NCBI GenBank assembly: GCA_021234155.1
Contig: JAJEKV010000096.1
Coordinates: 2,979,678 to 3,043,677, forward strand
Length of the DNA: 64,000 nucleotides
Direction of reading: 5' to 3'
Origin: Isoetes taiwanensis
Taxonomy: Eukaryota; Streptophyta; Lycopodiopsida; Isoetales; Isoetaceae
The translations under genes and the position numbers were made by a program. The notes below the pieces were generated by a model, which was not told the DNA's origin, ran no database searches, and saw nothing but the letters and a program-made list of their open reading frames with translations. Below are positions 45,774 to 58,402 of the stretch, one piece after another (the first letter of the stretch is position 1; each line of letters starts with the position of its first letter).

Positions 45774-47170
45774 CCTATCTCAATGTGGAGGCGATGCATA
45801 CTCGCGCGAATGGAGGCTATCACTCTACGCTTCTTCATGGACAAAGGTACATTAGGTAGCACTGTGGGTCATGCGATCCCAAAGTTTGCTATGGAAGCAT
45901 GCATCAAGATACTGCCGCATGTGATTATGATCCTCCACGGACTAGACACTAACACATATGTGTGCCTGGACATTCCAACGAGAGAACCACTGAGCTTGTT
46001 TTTTTTTTTTCCACTAGGCTTTATCGCATTGTGGGCCCAATGCCACGATATAAGCAAGGGGATGAGAATCCTATCTCCTACAGCAGAATCTGATATGAGA
46101 CTATGGATTTCATCCCAAGTGCTCGAGCTAAGAATGTCTTCTGCACCCGCTCCAAATCATTCCAGTGGCGGGGGATATCACCGGGCCCTAGACCTCAACT
46201 TCATATAAGAGAACATCCTCTTCCAAAGCTTGAAACAAGTGCGATTGATGGTCCCAGGCATATAGCTCAGCTTTATGACTTTTGTTGTGTATGGCATATA
46301 GTGCTTTCTAGCCTGCTGTGAGGCACAACCAGATGAAAGCATCCTAGTATGTGGTAGTAGGAAATTGCACTCCCAAATATTTGTAAGTGAGAGCCACCTC
46401 TATATTTTGGCCCTGATAGGTGAAGGGGGGACTTCGTGGCTGGCGCGAGGATGAAATCACCAGTACCTTGGTCTTGTCCAAGTTAACCCACATGCCAATG
46501 AACTGGCATAAGGTATTCAAAGCAATAGGGTATAGGCTAGAAGGTCCACGTCATCGGCATAGATGAGATGCCCGATTATGTGGTGTAAGAGCCAAGTTCC
46601 CCATCCCCATCCCCATCCCCATCCCCATCCCCTCCCCCTCGTGTTCAACAAGCCAAGCTTCCAACTGGTCAATATACACGCCAAAGAGCGTCGAGGAGAG
46701 TGGGCAACATTGATGTACTCCAATGCTATTGACGATTGACTATCCTGATGGTTCTAATCTGCATGACCATACCTTATACAACATGCATATTGCATTTTGT
46801 AGATTATCGCCCCCCCTCCTCCTCCCGAAAAAAAAAAAGTCTCAATCTATCCCACAGCTTGTCTCGAGGCACATTGTCAAAAGTTTTGGCGAAGTCCACA
46901 AAGTAGTAGTAATGGACTTGCCAACGATTCTTGCAATCTTCAACCAAGGGTTGCAGATGTCAATATAATCAATGGTGGATTGGCGCTGCCGAAACCCCAC
47001 CTGCGTAAAGGCACACAACTCTGATTCCTCTGCCCACATCGTCAACTGCTGCTCAAAAATGCCGGCCAAAATTTTTGCAAAGAGCGAACTGACAATGACG
47101 ATGGAGATATATAGAGTCTTGATTGTGAAGAAACCCTCAAAAGCTACTAGAGTGGCAATATGAGGAGGAG
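45774..47170 (-). mobile_element. LINE-D fragment (family A/B-like), minus strand
   Basis: Minus-strand coding remnants in order: IFEQQLTMWAEESELCAFTQ and VGFRQRQSTIDY (47069-46980), a frameshifted motif A region, a motif B remnant with CCPLSSTLFGVYIDQLEAWL split by frames (46720-46640), motif C LIYADDVDLLAY (about 46575-46535), then a connection remnant (46490-46200) and C-terminal debris to 45774. Motif C keeps Y-A-D-D. The wording is close to LINE-A, so this is a third family member. It has many stops. Confidence 0.75.
46595..46632. repeat. CCCCAT hexanucleotide expansion inside LINE-D RT
   Basis: Five to six CCCCAT units; on the coding (minus) strand they give Gly-Met or Gly-Trp repeats in a loop between motifs B and C where relatives have a short glycine-rich linker. 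Confidence 0.85.
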
Positions 47171-47349
47171 AGAATATGACTTGTTGGAGGCTTGAGCTAT
47201 CCAGACATATTCCCGAACTTTTTTTTATCTTATTTCTATTATGTTAATAACATACGATAATGACAAACTTTTTACTGTTGCCTAATATGGTATATGGATC
47301 CATTTTATAAGGATCATGAATTTTCTGAATTGAAGCTTATGCTTATGAG

Positions 47350-48660
47350 TACCATATTGTGGGCTAGCAGGAGAAAGTTCTAGAAGCCATCAAATTGGAC
47401 GGCTGAGATCTTCTTGTTTCGTTTTTCAATGGCCAAGAAACCTTTTTTTTTTTCTTTCTTGTGTCTATCTATCTCATGTACTCCACTTACACAAATAATA
47501 GCTATTTAGTAGAATATAAATAAAGGAATATATAGATTATAAAGAAATCACATATTATTTGCAATTGGCATCTCACCTCTCATTTCATGCGATTGTGGCA
47601 TGCTGGATTTAACATCATTTTAGATGATTACAACCATGCAAATAAAGGTTCTTTCAACCAACATACAGATAGGATTGTAGGTAATATTGCGTGGCATAAT
47701 ACTTTAAAAAGAAGGAAAGCATTATGCTTTATGGAGAAAAACACAAAGAAATCATGTTCATTTTGTTCACACTGTCTATTTGCTTACCTTTAATAAAATA
47801 CACCACAAGGTCGTGCATAATTCAATGTATTTTTCTTTTAATTTGCTCCATTTTCTTGTTTTTGATGGATGTGGAACACGAGATCAACTACACATTTAAT
47901 TTAGTGATAATTACACCATATTCTTGGCTACATTATGCTATTATCTTTACGCCTTAAGAATCTTTTGACGACACTAGCACTCTAATTTTTATGAGCATGT
48001 TGGGAATATGTTATGGTCATACTTTAAAAGACAATATAAATGCACGTGTTTTACAACTCATGTAGAACCTACAAGCGCACAAAACACAACATTTCTTATG
48101 ATTGATCTTTATGAATATGCCTGATTAAAGGTCTAAACGTATTTTAAGTTACTTCTAGTGCTCATTGCCCGACATAAACCGATGTTGCATATGCGTGGGC
48201 ACCTATGCACCATGTCGTGAACCTCGTCATCATCAGTTTCCTTTTTGTTTTTTCACAATTTATGTCCTTTCAAATCCTTTATATTAATATACATGATTTT
48301 TAAGTGTATAAAACCTCCAATGAACGAAGATGTCGTAAGTACTTGCAATCTAGGATATGAAAGTTAGCAAATTAAAAGTAAAACGGTTTACTTTGCGAAA
48401 CCCCACATTTGATAAGGTTTCAATTGCCAACCTAAGCATTTAATTATAAAATATAAAGACTGAAAAAGCCACTATAACAAACGAATTGACTTGCCTAGTG
48501 GTGTGACGTTAAAATACTATCTATCTTTATACTGTGAGGATTCAGTCTATGCTAAAAAGGAATATGGAGCCTCAAACCGAAATCAATAATGCTAGGAATT
48601 CATCAATGGCAATAAAATTTGCACGAGCATGACACAATACACATAGAGGGATTGTCTTAT
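47350..48660 (-). repeat. Noncoding repeat R, copy 2
   Basis: Reverse-orientation counterpart of R copy 1 (19520-22705), without the two insertions found there. The L1 empty site is at about 48483-48500, and the short retroposon's empty site is near 47565. No coding sequence. Confidence 0.7.
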
Positions 48661-50400
48661 CCTAAATGAGAGAGATATAGCCGAAAGTGAGAGGGGGTCA
48701 AAGAAGACTGTTCTACTCATTCCCTCATGAATCTGATTCTAAAAAAGCCATTACATTTTTCCGAGAGCTTCTGCAATTCTTGTTCAATAACCTGTTACTA
48801 TCCTAGAGCCTAACTCTTGGTGTTTTATATTGAGGACTGCTAGCTCAAAGGTGGAGCTACCAGTGGAAGCTGATTGCCAGGCCTTGCCATAATTCTGCCA
48901 AATCTTAACACGATTGACCCAGTTGGGTGGTGAACTACCATAGATTGGTTATTATAGCTTGACTTAGCTTTGGTTTTGGTGAACTAGAGCTTGGCCAATC
49001 TGAGTTATTGGTGTAACTCATATTCTGTGTTTATTTCAAATAGAGATCTTTTTGTCATTACAGTTTGATTGTGAGTTATGTAGCACTTCTGGATGAATTA
49101 CAGATTGCAAGACCATGAATTGTCTGAGAAGTCTTGAACAAGGGTTCAGGGATATAAAAGGTATGGTTCATTAGTATGAGTACTAACCCTATAAGGACCC
49201 AAAAAACTATATTTTGATGTTTTTGTAATTTGGTGTTAACTTAACTAGGTCCGCCCTTGTTAATGTATATTCCACGCTTCCACAACTTCTCAGAGCACCA
49301 TCTGTGCATGACTTGGCATTATACATACTTGAGGTTCTAGATAAACGTCTGCAATTACTGAGCCCTCAGTAGTCATTATCTCCGCTTGTCTAGTATCATC
49401 ATTACTGCAAAGGTTTTTCCCTTGAAAACCTTTCGAGGCAGGGGTTTTTTAATCCTAGTAGTAATGATTGTACTAGCCCATTGTATGGGTCCCATGACCT
49501 ATTGGTCTCCGTGGACGTTAAAAAAACTATTCTATTCTATTCTATTGTTTGCTCTAACTTTAATATAAATTGGGTGAAGTCATTCTTCATCCTCTTCCTC
49601 TAGCGTTCATGTACGAAATCCTACACGTGACATTTTCATCCCAATTTCTTGTTCCACATCAAAGAGGATGTGCACTTACGATCGATGTAATGGTTATAAA
49701 TTGTTCATGCTGAGGTTGACTAGGTCTAAATGTTATTTTTAACTTCTACACTGTCAATGCCTCGATTTTTTACAATGTTAACGGGGAAGGCATGACTTCA
49801 ATGCAACTTCTATTCTTGGCAGCAATAACTCCAGTAATACATTCATTATTATGCTCTTGTCGATCTAATTTATACAAGGGAGTTCAACCAATTTCTAAGA
49901 TATTAAAGAAAATGGAATAGACGCATATCATGCCAATTTAGCCTATTGATTATCATGTGATTAGCAGAATTTATTACTTTTTGCGCACTTGTGGGCATGA
50001 AGAATTCTCATTCTAAAAATGTCAAGAAGCAACAGCTCTATAAAATTAAAACTGATGTTGAAATTTCAAACCGCTGTCACTAGGCAACTGTATGTTATAC
50101 TTACCTCTAGTGCCTATTATAAAAGATGGACTACCATTGTAATTATTGTGGAAAAGATCTATTGCCCAAGTTTGGACATTGAATATTCATGGCTGTCCAA
50201 TAGTGGAAGCCCTATTTTAAGTGTTCTTATTTAGTAATTTTCTTTGACTTTCAAATTTGCATGCCCTAACATCACACATGTAGTATCCATCTACTGAGCA
50301 AAAGAAGTAGAAAAAAAAAAGAAAAGCATTCATGCGATATATTCCCATTTATGATCATTTACATTCAATATGTAGAGCAATATAGAAGTTCGGTTGGGGT
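48661..50400. other. Unassigned stretch
   Basis: No gene seen. Around 49405-49460, AAGGTTTTTCCC...AACCTTTCGAGGCAGG...TTTTTTAATCC resembles the R-U5 wording of plant copia LTRs. This is followed by TTCTATTCTATTCTATTG (about 49530). It may be a decayed LTR. Confidence 0.25.
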
Positions 50401-50424
50401 TTTTTTCCCGAGGCTTATTTTGGT

Positions 50425-51258
50425 TCTGCCACGTGTCTATCGCCTACAACGCGGAATGAAAATAGGCACGACCATTCCGTTTAACAGGTCGTCAGCCGGT
50501 TGAAGAATTAGAGTTAGGTTAAATATTAGGATTAAGTTAGGGTCAGAGTTGTAATTCCCTCTCTCGCGGAACTAAAAGCCTGTGACCAAAGCAAATATCA
50601 TCTTCAATCTTTGCAAAACGGGAAGCTTGTGGCCGAAACAAATAACATCTTCCATCTTTACAGCTTTAGCTTTGCATTTGAAGCTCATGATCTTCTGAGC
50701 TTAGTTGAAGACTATTTCTTGTTTAGGACCTAAAGCTCTTCGTTGGATCGAAAGATGTACTGATGTTGGAGATATTGCTGAATTTGAACCAAACTCTGGT
50801 TCATTTGAAACAAACTCAGAAAGGATGTTTCAAGGATATCAAACAAACTCAAAAGCGCTTTGTGATATTAAAAAAATCCTCCCGAATTTCTATATTGTAG
50901 GGGAATGGACTAAGGGGAGTGTTCATTGTCCTCTAGAATTGCAGTTTCAGTGCCTACAATATTATATAAAAAGTTTAGCCATATGCCATAAAATAGCCGT
51001 CAATCCAGAAATATTAATTTCGAATAAGAACAAAAATTGCTACTCACTGATGTAAGAGTAAAATTTTCTTTTTACATACGAAATTGGACACCCTTACACT
51101 TGAACAAACAAATACGAAACAACTTTGGTACAGACTGACATGTCAATGTGAGATGTGGCCATTCATTCAATGATGTATACAACATGGCAACTGGGTCGAC
51201 GATTCCGCCTCCAGAATAGAAAGAGGCACACCAATTCCGCTCAAGCGGTCACCTGCAG
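50425..51258. repeat. Pair of diverged direct repeats enclosing a 116-codon frame
   Basis: About 50430-50487 and 51204-51258 share GCGGAAT/ATTCCGC-like blocks (GGCACGACCATTCCG and GGCACACCAATTCCG, each followed by a GGTC-CC/AGC box). Between them 50705-51055 (+) is open (RWIERCTDVGDIAEFEPNSG), but I recognise no family, so no gene is called. Confidence 0.3.
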
Positions 51259-51293
51259 GTAAAAATCAATGAGAACTCCCCGTTGCCATGTTG

Positions 51294-51389
51294 TGGCGGC
51301 ATGGAATGTGGTCGCAGATTCCAGACCCGCTCCCGGCTCCCGCCGGTCGCGGGGCCCCTGGAATCTGCTTCCCACATTCCATGCCGCCA
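51294..51389. ncRNA. Candidate small-RNA hairpin (or small foldback)
   Basis: The 5' arm TGGCGGCATGGAATGTGG pairs perfectly with the 3' arm (51372-51389). A small mismatch follows (TC against GAA), then 11 more pairs (GCAGATTCCAG) and a GC-rich loop of about 34 nt. The size, single internal bulge and arm length would suit a plant microRNA precursor. It lies about 730 bp upstream of the SEC14-like start codon. I do not recognise a known mature microRNA in it, and transcription is not shown. A small inverted repeat from a DNA transposon is the alternative. Confidence 0.35.
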
Positions 51390-51619
51390 TACAAGACGAA
51401 TTCTAGAAAAAGAATATGGTGGAACTGAAATTTTAAATTCTACTTGAAATTGTAAGAAAACTACTAGAAAAAATTCAAGTTCTACCAAAAATCATAGGAA
51501 AATTAGACCGAAGAACTTCAGACTAGATTTCAAACATTCCAGTGATTTGGTGACAAGCTAGTTGTGAGCAGGAATCTTAGGTTGAGAGGGAGGAGTTTGT
51601 CGGACAATGTTTGGGTTTT

Positions 51620-52117
51620 TTGAGTTCTAAATTTTATATAATGTATAATAATGTATTTAATTTAATTTTGTTTTGTTTTTGTTGCTAGATCTTTTTTGGG
51701 TTAAAAAGGATGTAGATTCACACCGGAATCAAAGGAGCCCGGATTTACCGCCAAAATTTTTCATGATCAATCTGGACCGTCCACCAAACAAAGGGAACCC
51801 ACAGTCAACTGCGCGGGGCCTTTTGCCCTTTTTGCCTACTGCCCATGTGGCCAGCCCGCCGTCGACGGAGCCTTTCCCTATAATTTGTTGATCGAGGGAG
51901 CCTTTCTTCTCTGCCCCAATTTTTCGATCAGATCGCCGGATTAGGCCGCAGATCCATATTTGTTAGCCCTTTCTGCGACGATCTCCAAATTGGGTTTAAT
52001 CCGATACTGCTGCGGCGCTTGAATTCTTGTAGCAGATCTTTTCTCCTGGTAGATAGATCCCCTTTTTTTTTCCCAGTGAGGCATTGCAGGTTCTACCTAA
52101 TTTTTGAGTGGTTCAGA
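51620..52117 (+). promoter_or_regulatory. Putative promoter and 5' leader of the SEC14-like gene
   Basis: ATTTTATATAATGTATAATA (from about 51630) is a TATA-like stretch. Downstream the sequence becomes less AT-rich with CT-rich runs (51895-52090), typical of plant 5' leaders. The leader contains short upstream frames. The transcription start is inferred only. Confidence 0.3.
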
Positions 52118-53286
52118 ATGATTCTTAGAACCATCGGCTGCTTGGATCACTGCCCTGGAACGTCTTCTGTTGCAGTGGCACAGGATGACTGTGAGCATTA
52201 CGGCGTGGAGGATGATCTCCTTCTTTCTCAGAAAGATGCCCTTTATCGGCTAAAAACCGTCCTTCTTGAGCAATGTCTGCTTCATAAAAGGGATACAGAT
52301 CATGACCTTCTCCGGTTCTTAAAAGCTCGAGCATTTGATGTCGCAAAGGCGAAGGCTATGTACGAGGCAATGCTTGAATGGAGGAAGGAAATTGGGGCTG
52401 ATACGATTAAAGAGGTATTTTTCTACATGCTATTCTTCTGGATATCAATGATATTTGTGTTCTTTTGCTGTGTTTGTTTCTTTACGATCTGCCCAATCAG
52501 TTCTTGCATGGCCTTTTATAACTCTGTTTTTGCGAATATAGACCTTCAAGTTTCCGGAGCAGCAACTAGTGAAGGAAATATACCCACATTTTCATCACAA
52601 AACGGATAAGCAGGGGCGCCCTATATACATTGAAAGACTAGGAATGCTTAATGTGGATGATCTGCTGAAGATCACAACTATGGAGCGGATGCTTATGTAT
52701 CATATCAAAGAATGGGAGGTACTGATCGAATGGAAATTTCCTGCCTGTTCTAAGAAAGCTGGAAGACCTATTCTTCAATCCCTTGCAATTTTAGACCTCA
52801 AAGGAGTGGTAAGTACTGCAGAGCATACTTGCATAAGCTATTTAAAATGCATTTCGTTTAGTTTACGCATGACAGGGAAGCATGTTGAGCTGTGTTTTGT
52901 CTATATTGAAGGATTCATAATTTTTTATTGCGTTTGTGCAGACAATGAAACACATGAGCAAGTCAGTGCGGAATTTCATTCAGACAATCTCTAGGGTAGA
53001 TCAGGATTACTACCCAGAATATTTGGGGAAAATGATAATGGTTAATGCACCTATGGCATTCAAAGCGATGTGGGCTGCTATAAAACCATTCCTGGACAAA
53101 AGGACTCAGAAAAAAATCGAGGTCCATGGCCATAACTTTGTGCCAAAGCTTCTGGAACTGGTAGACAAAGAGAATCTACCTGAATTTCTAGGGGGATCAT
53201 GCCACTGCCCAGAAGGGTGTGAAAGTTCTGATGCAGGTCCTTGGAATGAATCAGGTACATACCAGAATTCTGAGGATTCTGTTTAG
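52118..53286 (+). CDS. SEC14-like phosphatidylinositol-transfer protein, three exons
   Basis: SEC14/CRAL-TRIO proteins bind and exchange phospholipids between membranes and link lipid metabolism to vesicle traffic. Exons 52118-52414, 52542-52808 and 52942-53286 join in frame over introns with GT...AG ends (GAG/GTATTT...AATATAG; GTG/GTAAGT...TGTGCAG), giving 302 residues. Residues about 40-95 form the CRAL-TRIO N-terminal helices (HDLLRFLKARAFDVAKAKAM). The lipid-binding domain spans about 105-280, with HKTDKQGRPIYIERLG, FPACSKKAGRPI, LAILDLKGV, YYPEYLGKMIMVNAPMAF and LPEFLGGSCHCP. The start is the first ATG that opens this frame without upstream stops interrupting it. It is shorter than SFH proteins with a nodulin tail. 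An alternative donor (AATCAG/GTACAT, about 53252) could lead to further exons. No lesions are seen. Confidence 0.85.
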
Positions 53287-54200
53287 TCTGCAACTAAAGG
53301 ACCTGTCTACTAACTGCCATCCTGAAGCACACACTTCAAAAAAGAAAAAAAAAAAAGAAAAAGGGAAAGATTTTGGGGCTGACAAACAGAAGTTTGCCCC
53401 CATCAGAAGCAATCAGTCAATGAATCAACTTTTTTTGTACTACTGCAATGAAAAAGTTACAGAAGAGGAAAAAATTGGCATGTTGTTGCTTGGATCTTTG
53501 GTAATGTGATGTAAAACTGATTTTAGAGGAAAGTTTTTAAGAAGTTTGAGGAAGCAGACATTCTGGCCTCACCATGTCTGGCATGCATATCTTTACGGTT
53601 GCAACAAACAAAGCAGCTGTAGATTTGTCTGTCTGTTTTGCTGGTAAATCTATTTTTCTCATCATTCTCGAGCCCTTGGGCTTGTAAAAGGCACTGGACC
53701 GTACTTTTTTTCACAGGATTTGAAGAACTGAATTACCATTTTTAAGGATTTTGTCCCAAAAAGGGCAGATTTTACAGATTTTAATAGCATTGATGAAGTG
53801 CAGGAATGTTTAGCTTTCTTTGGTCTATTTTTACAGTGGTCAAAAGTGAAAAAAGCAAATCCAAGGCCGTCTTGGTGCCTGTGCAGCGTTGCATTAAATT
53901 TGTAGTGTGTTATTCTTGAGTGGAAAGAATCAGTAAATATACTTCATTACCTCTCTTGAAACGCTTGAGTTTAGGAGCAGTTACTTATTCTTTTTAGCAT
54001 GCCAACCTTTCCCTGACTCTTTGCATGCTTCACTGGTTTGGTAATCACTCTGTTTTGGGTCTTTATCATGTCATTTTGTGCTCCATATGCCAAAGTGAAA
54101 AGGAACATTTATTAAAATTTTGTCAATTTCTTATCGACATTTTCTTGCGATGCGCTAGCTCAACCAGAAAATTAGAGTGATGGAAAATTCGAGTAGCTCA
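53287..54200 (+). other. Likely 3' UTR and downstream flank of the SEC14-like gene
   Basis: No second gene is seen. The T-rich and A-rich stretches fit a plant 3' UTR; no single poly(A) site can be singled out. Confidence 0.3.
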
Positions 54201-56324
54201 ACTAGAAAATTATAATTTAGTTGGATAACAAGGTTTGAGAATTGGTGGTCAGGCATCGAAAAACTAGGACTTTTAGTCTCCTAAATTTTCGGTCACAATC
54301 CTTATTTTCTGGTTTGAATTTTTATTTGCCGGCAAACAAATTGTGGGGTTTCCTTCAAAATCCGGCAAATAATCTTGAGTTTATATTTAAAATCCGGTGG
54401 AGCATGGTACTTACAGGCAAATTATCTGGTTAGAGCTACTGGGGATTTCGAAGCTTGTTGGTCGTAGCGCATATTCCGATGTATGTAAGGCCTATGGGCA
54501 GTTTCCTTTCTAGTAGGGTTGTATGTAAGGCCTATGGGCAGTTTCACTTTAAGAATTATCACTAGTAGGAAATATAAGTTTATTTATCTATCATAATACA
54601 TGTCATTTGCTAAATTTTTGTCGCAAGTTTTGTGAGTTTAAAGTAGTATGGTATGTGGTGTAGATTGTTTGTAAACTTTCTCGAATATCACTTCACAAAG
54701 TAAAGAAACAAAGTTCTTCTCAAATTTTTAGGTTGCCCCTAGGGGGGCAAACCCTCGCTCATGTGGGTTTTTGGCATATTCTAAGTATATGCTGGAACAT
54801 GCCTAAAATATGTTGAAAACCGCTCCAAACTTGCTGTTGCCTGTAAACTGGCGGTCGCCAGTGTTGCTGGGCGGCCGCTATGCAAACTGGCTAACCGACT
54901 GAAATCTACAATCTGTTTACCAACCCAAAAATTAATCCTATAATCGACAATAAAACATCTTACACTAAAGAGAGCGCCGAAAATACGGCACGGGCCACTA
55001 ATACAAAGCCACTAATACTGTGACTTTTTCGATTATGACGCGACTGAAATGCAGAGGTTAGACCTGCAAAAAGATTGAATCGCCAATACGAAAATCAAAT
55101 CAAGAACTTACAGATTATAACTAGAAAGGGAGAGAAGGCACTTACTCTTACACCAACTATTCAGTTTGCAAGCCTTAGACAACAGAATTAAGATTTGATC
55201 CAGCAGCACTGCCAGAGAGGCCGGAACAGAGGCAGGACGGGCTGGTTTTGCTAACAATCTTCAGAAGGGTATTTATCAGAGTTGTCAAGGTAGCCAATAC
55301 ATGGAGCCAAATCAGTTAGTGCAGTGGTGCAATCTTCCACTGAAATAGAATGGGCAACTAAGAGGAAAAATGATGCGCCATAGCCATAACCTCGAGCCAT
55401 AGCTCTGCTCTTCGTACTTGAATTTTGCCGTTTATATATTATTTACAAAAAACTATTTGCCACCTCATTACCTTACTTTCAAAGACTCTGCTCCCCCCAT
55501 CAACCAAATATTCCAAACAAGCCTTTTAAGCCACAAGTCTCTTAAACCAAATGCCCTTCATTACCAAATGTTTCAAACGAGTCTTAAGATCAACCTTCTC
55601 TACTGTTAAATCAGGGGTCAAAGATTATCATGATCTCAACACCAGGGTTGCCCTTAAGGCCAAATTTGTCTAAGCATAATTTAGAAGGTCGGGCGAATAA
55701 TAGACTTGCAAGATTAGTTATGCTGGCGAATGTTTTCTAGACATGAATGTTTTTTATAGAAATCTAGGCGAATCATGGCCAATATTATTTTCCCAAGATT
55801 TAAGTCTTTATTTTCCAAGTGCAAATTCTGTGGTGAAATTTTATTCACCGGCATCCATATTTAATCAAGGACACAAACACATTATAACTATAGTTGCATG
55901 ATGCAATACCACAACTTAGCCTTTGCAAACGAGAACATAGCTTATCCTTGTAGATAAAACAAATCTATTGAAAGATAAGACATAATAGAAGCACAATATC
56001 CTTAGAAGTATTTGAAACAGAATAGCTACAAAAATAACTCTTAAAATTATCATATGTACCTGGATGGATATGGAGAATAGATATGAAGAAAGCCTAGAAT
56101 ATTAGGCGATTCCTTAAGAAATCTTCGAGGAGGAGGGTAGACGATAAGGCGAATCCATAGTTATGACGCTTAAAGGATGTGGCGAATTTTCAAGTGGAGT
56201 GAGATTTGTTTGTAGAAAAATTGGCTAATTTTATTTTTTTCATCTATAACGGGCCCTATTAAACCATAGCATCAAAATTTCTCGATACCCTTAAAAAATA
56301 GCCTTTTGACGAACTTTCGTCCTC
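54201..56324. other. Unassigned stretch with a short tandem duplication
   Basis: ATGTATGTAAGGCCTATGGG-CAGTTTC occurs twice, about 43 bp apart (about 54480 and 54523). Otherwise no supportable gene. GC-richer boxes near 54735-54755 and 54850-54885 (GGCGGTCGCCAG, GGCGGCCGC) stand out from the AT-rich background. Confidence 0.4.
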
Positions 56325-56885
56325 ATTAGAGGAAAAATGAGATCACATTTTGTCCCATTAAGGGATGCTTAAAATGCCATGTCAGCTTTTTAAACTGTCC
56401 AATAAGAGAAGAGCTCCAGTATATCTCATTCCAGTATTATGTGGCAGCCTGTAATTAATGCAGCTGCAACTAACTTCTGTAGTATCATTTTTTCATTATA
56501 ACTTTTGATCCAGAACTCCGATTCAAAAACTTTTTGTAGCAATGGGTTCGTCTTCACAAGATCTATCTAGTGATAACCCATTCATATATCTTTTACGATA
56601 CAAATATATAAGAAATAAGCAAAAAATCATATTTTTTTAAGGTTAACGCATATGACCATATTGAAATACATCATAACCATATATCATTGGAAAGATCTTT
56701 TCATTCCGCATCTAATGCAACAAACGCCGCAACATTTTGACAAGTGGATCAAAAGTTATGGGGAAAAAACGACAGCAATGAAGTTGTTGGTGCTGCATTA
56801 ATTGCAGTTAACAGAGGGTAGCCATTCCATTGGAGGATTCTTATGGGGATGAAATGAGATCTCAAATTTCCTCTAATGTAAGGGC
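56325..56885. mobile_element. Foldback element with diverged inverted arms
   Basis: The left arm (TTAGAGGAAAAATGAGATC-ACATTTTGTCCC, 56327 on) and the right arm (inverse of GGGGATGAAATGAGATCTC-AAATTTCCTCTAA, to about 56879) pair. An inner pair (TGCAGCTGCAACTAACTTC...CATTATAACTTTTGATCC against its inverse near 56745-56810) extends the fold. The ATAACTTTTGATCCAGA box is shared with repeat X (about 26512). Noncoding, MITE-like. Confidence 0.65.
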
Positions 56886-57899
56886 TACCCTGCTCAACAC
56901 TGGCGGTTTTGGGGTCTCAAAAGGGGGTAAGAAAATGCCAAGTCAGCATTTCCTTATTTTCTCTCTCTAAAGTTCGCTATTATGAGGTTATAATGGTAAC
57001 TTTTGCAATAATGAGAAGATCAGGGGTAAATGTTGGGCGAATTTTAACTTTATTACACTCTAGGTAAATAATTTTAACTTTTTTTTTGATGTAATCTCAT
57101 TCGTCCCTTTTTTATTATGGATAAAATGAATACTCCAAAAGTCATTAATGCTGCGACTGCGAATCATGCGGAAGGTCCAGAAATTACGTAGGTGGGTGAA
57201 AGGAAACAGTGCACGGGAAAACATTGAGAAAAAAACTCTTGGATCAATTTCTTCGACATCCGATCGCCTTTGGGCGTCTGAGATGAAGCGCTCAATTTCT
57301 CCCTCCATCTCCTAAACGCACGCCAGATCTATTGCGCCTGCAAAAAAAGCACGATTTCGTTAATTAGAGAAATTTGGTTTTCTCAATCGACAACGAAATA
57401 GGTCGCAGTACCCTCCTGGAAAGGGAAAATTTGTTATTGTCAAGCAAATTGCAATGGCAGTCAACACATGTTTGGCTCACTATTTTTTTATCCGCGGGAA
57501 AAGCACTGTATGGGCATGCCTTCATTGTGTTGGAACATAAAACCTAGAACAGGCATAGCGTCACCAGTGCTCCTGGAAATCGCCATGGCAATGTTTTTGA
57601 CCAGGTAGGCAAGGCGTGGGTGCTGAGTGCAAGCTTTATGGGAGCTGTTTAACGTCATTCCCAGAGATTACTAAACATGTCGAGAAGATCGCGATGGCGA
57701 TCTTTCCGACAAGTTCAGTAATACTATTCGGATAATAATACACAACTTTCGGATAATAATACACAAGTTCAAGAATTTTAATCGTAAAAAAAAAGTAACA
57801 AAATATACACAAGTTCAATAACAAAGACAAACTTTTATAATATTTCAAAGTGATTACATGAGCTTTCACATCCAATAAAGCCGATTACATCACTAAGTC
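56886..57899. other. Unassigned stretch
   Basis: No gene seen. ATTCGGATAATAATACACAA appears twice with an 18-bp offset (about 57725-57765). A small minus-strand frame (57308-57060) has no recognisable features. Confidence 0.4.
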
Positions 57900-58402
57900 C
57901 GTTCTATTGAGTCTCTTTCACGAGAATGCGGGTAATGCCAAGTTCCTTGGCCATTCTATCTCGCATGCTCCTTTCCTAATGCAAGGGTGCGTGGAGAGAT
58001 TCATTTCGAATATCACGTAATTGAAGCGATCTCTATGTTCATTGCATTGGCGATATCCCGCATTGAACGCCACGAAAGACCATCGTGTATCCATCAATTC
58101 CTCCCGTAGATCACTAGAGAATCCGGGCGGCCGGTAATTTCCTTCGCTTGCTTTCCTTCGGTGCCGAGGGTGAAACCCGATCGACGCACTCCAATATGCA
58201 ACCGGTAGATTGTTTGTTGAGCATACCGGCTATTAATGGCAATGCACTTTCAAATTTCTCGGTTCAAGAACCGAGATTTTCGAATATATGATCAAGTGCA
58301 GCCGAAGTCCTTTTTCCGTCTTCTCTAGCAAAGCCCGAAGTTTCAGCTAGCCTCTATTCAAAGCCTTTCGATCTAACTGATCCGTAATCTCGCCCATTTT
58401 AC

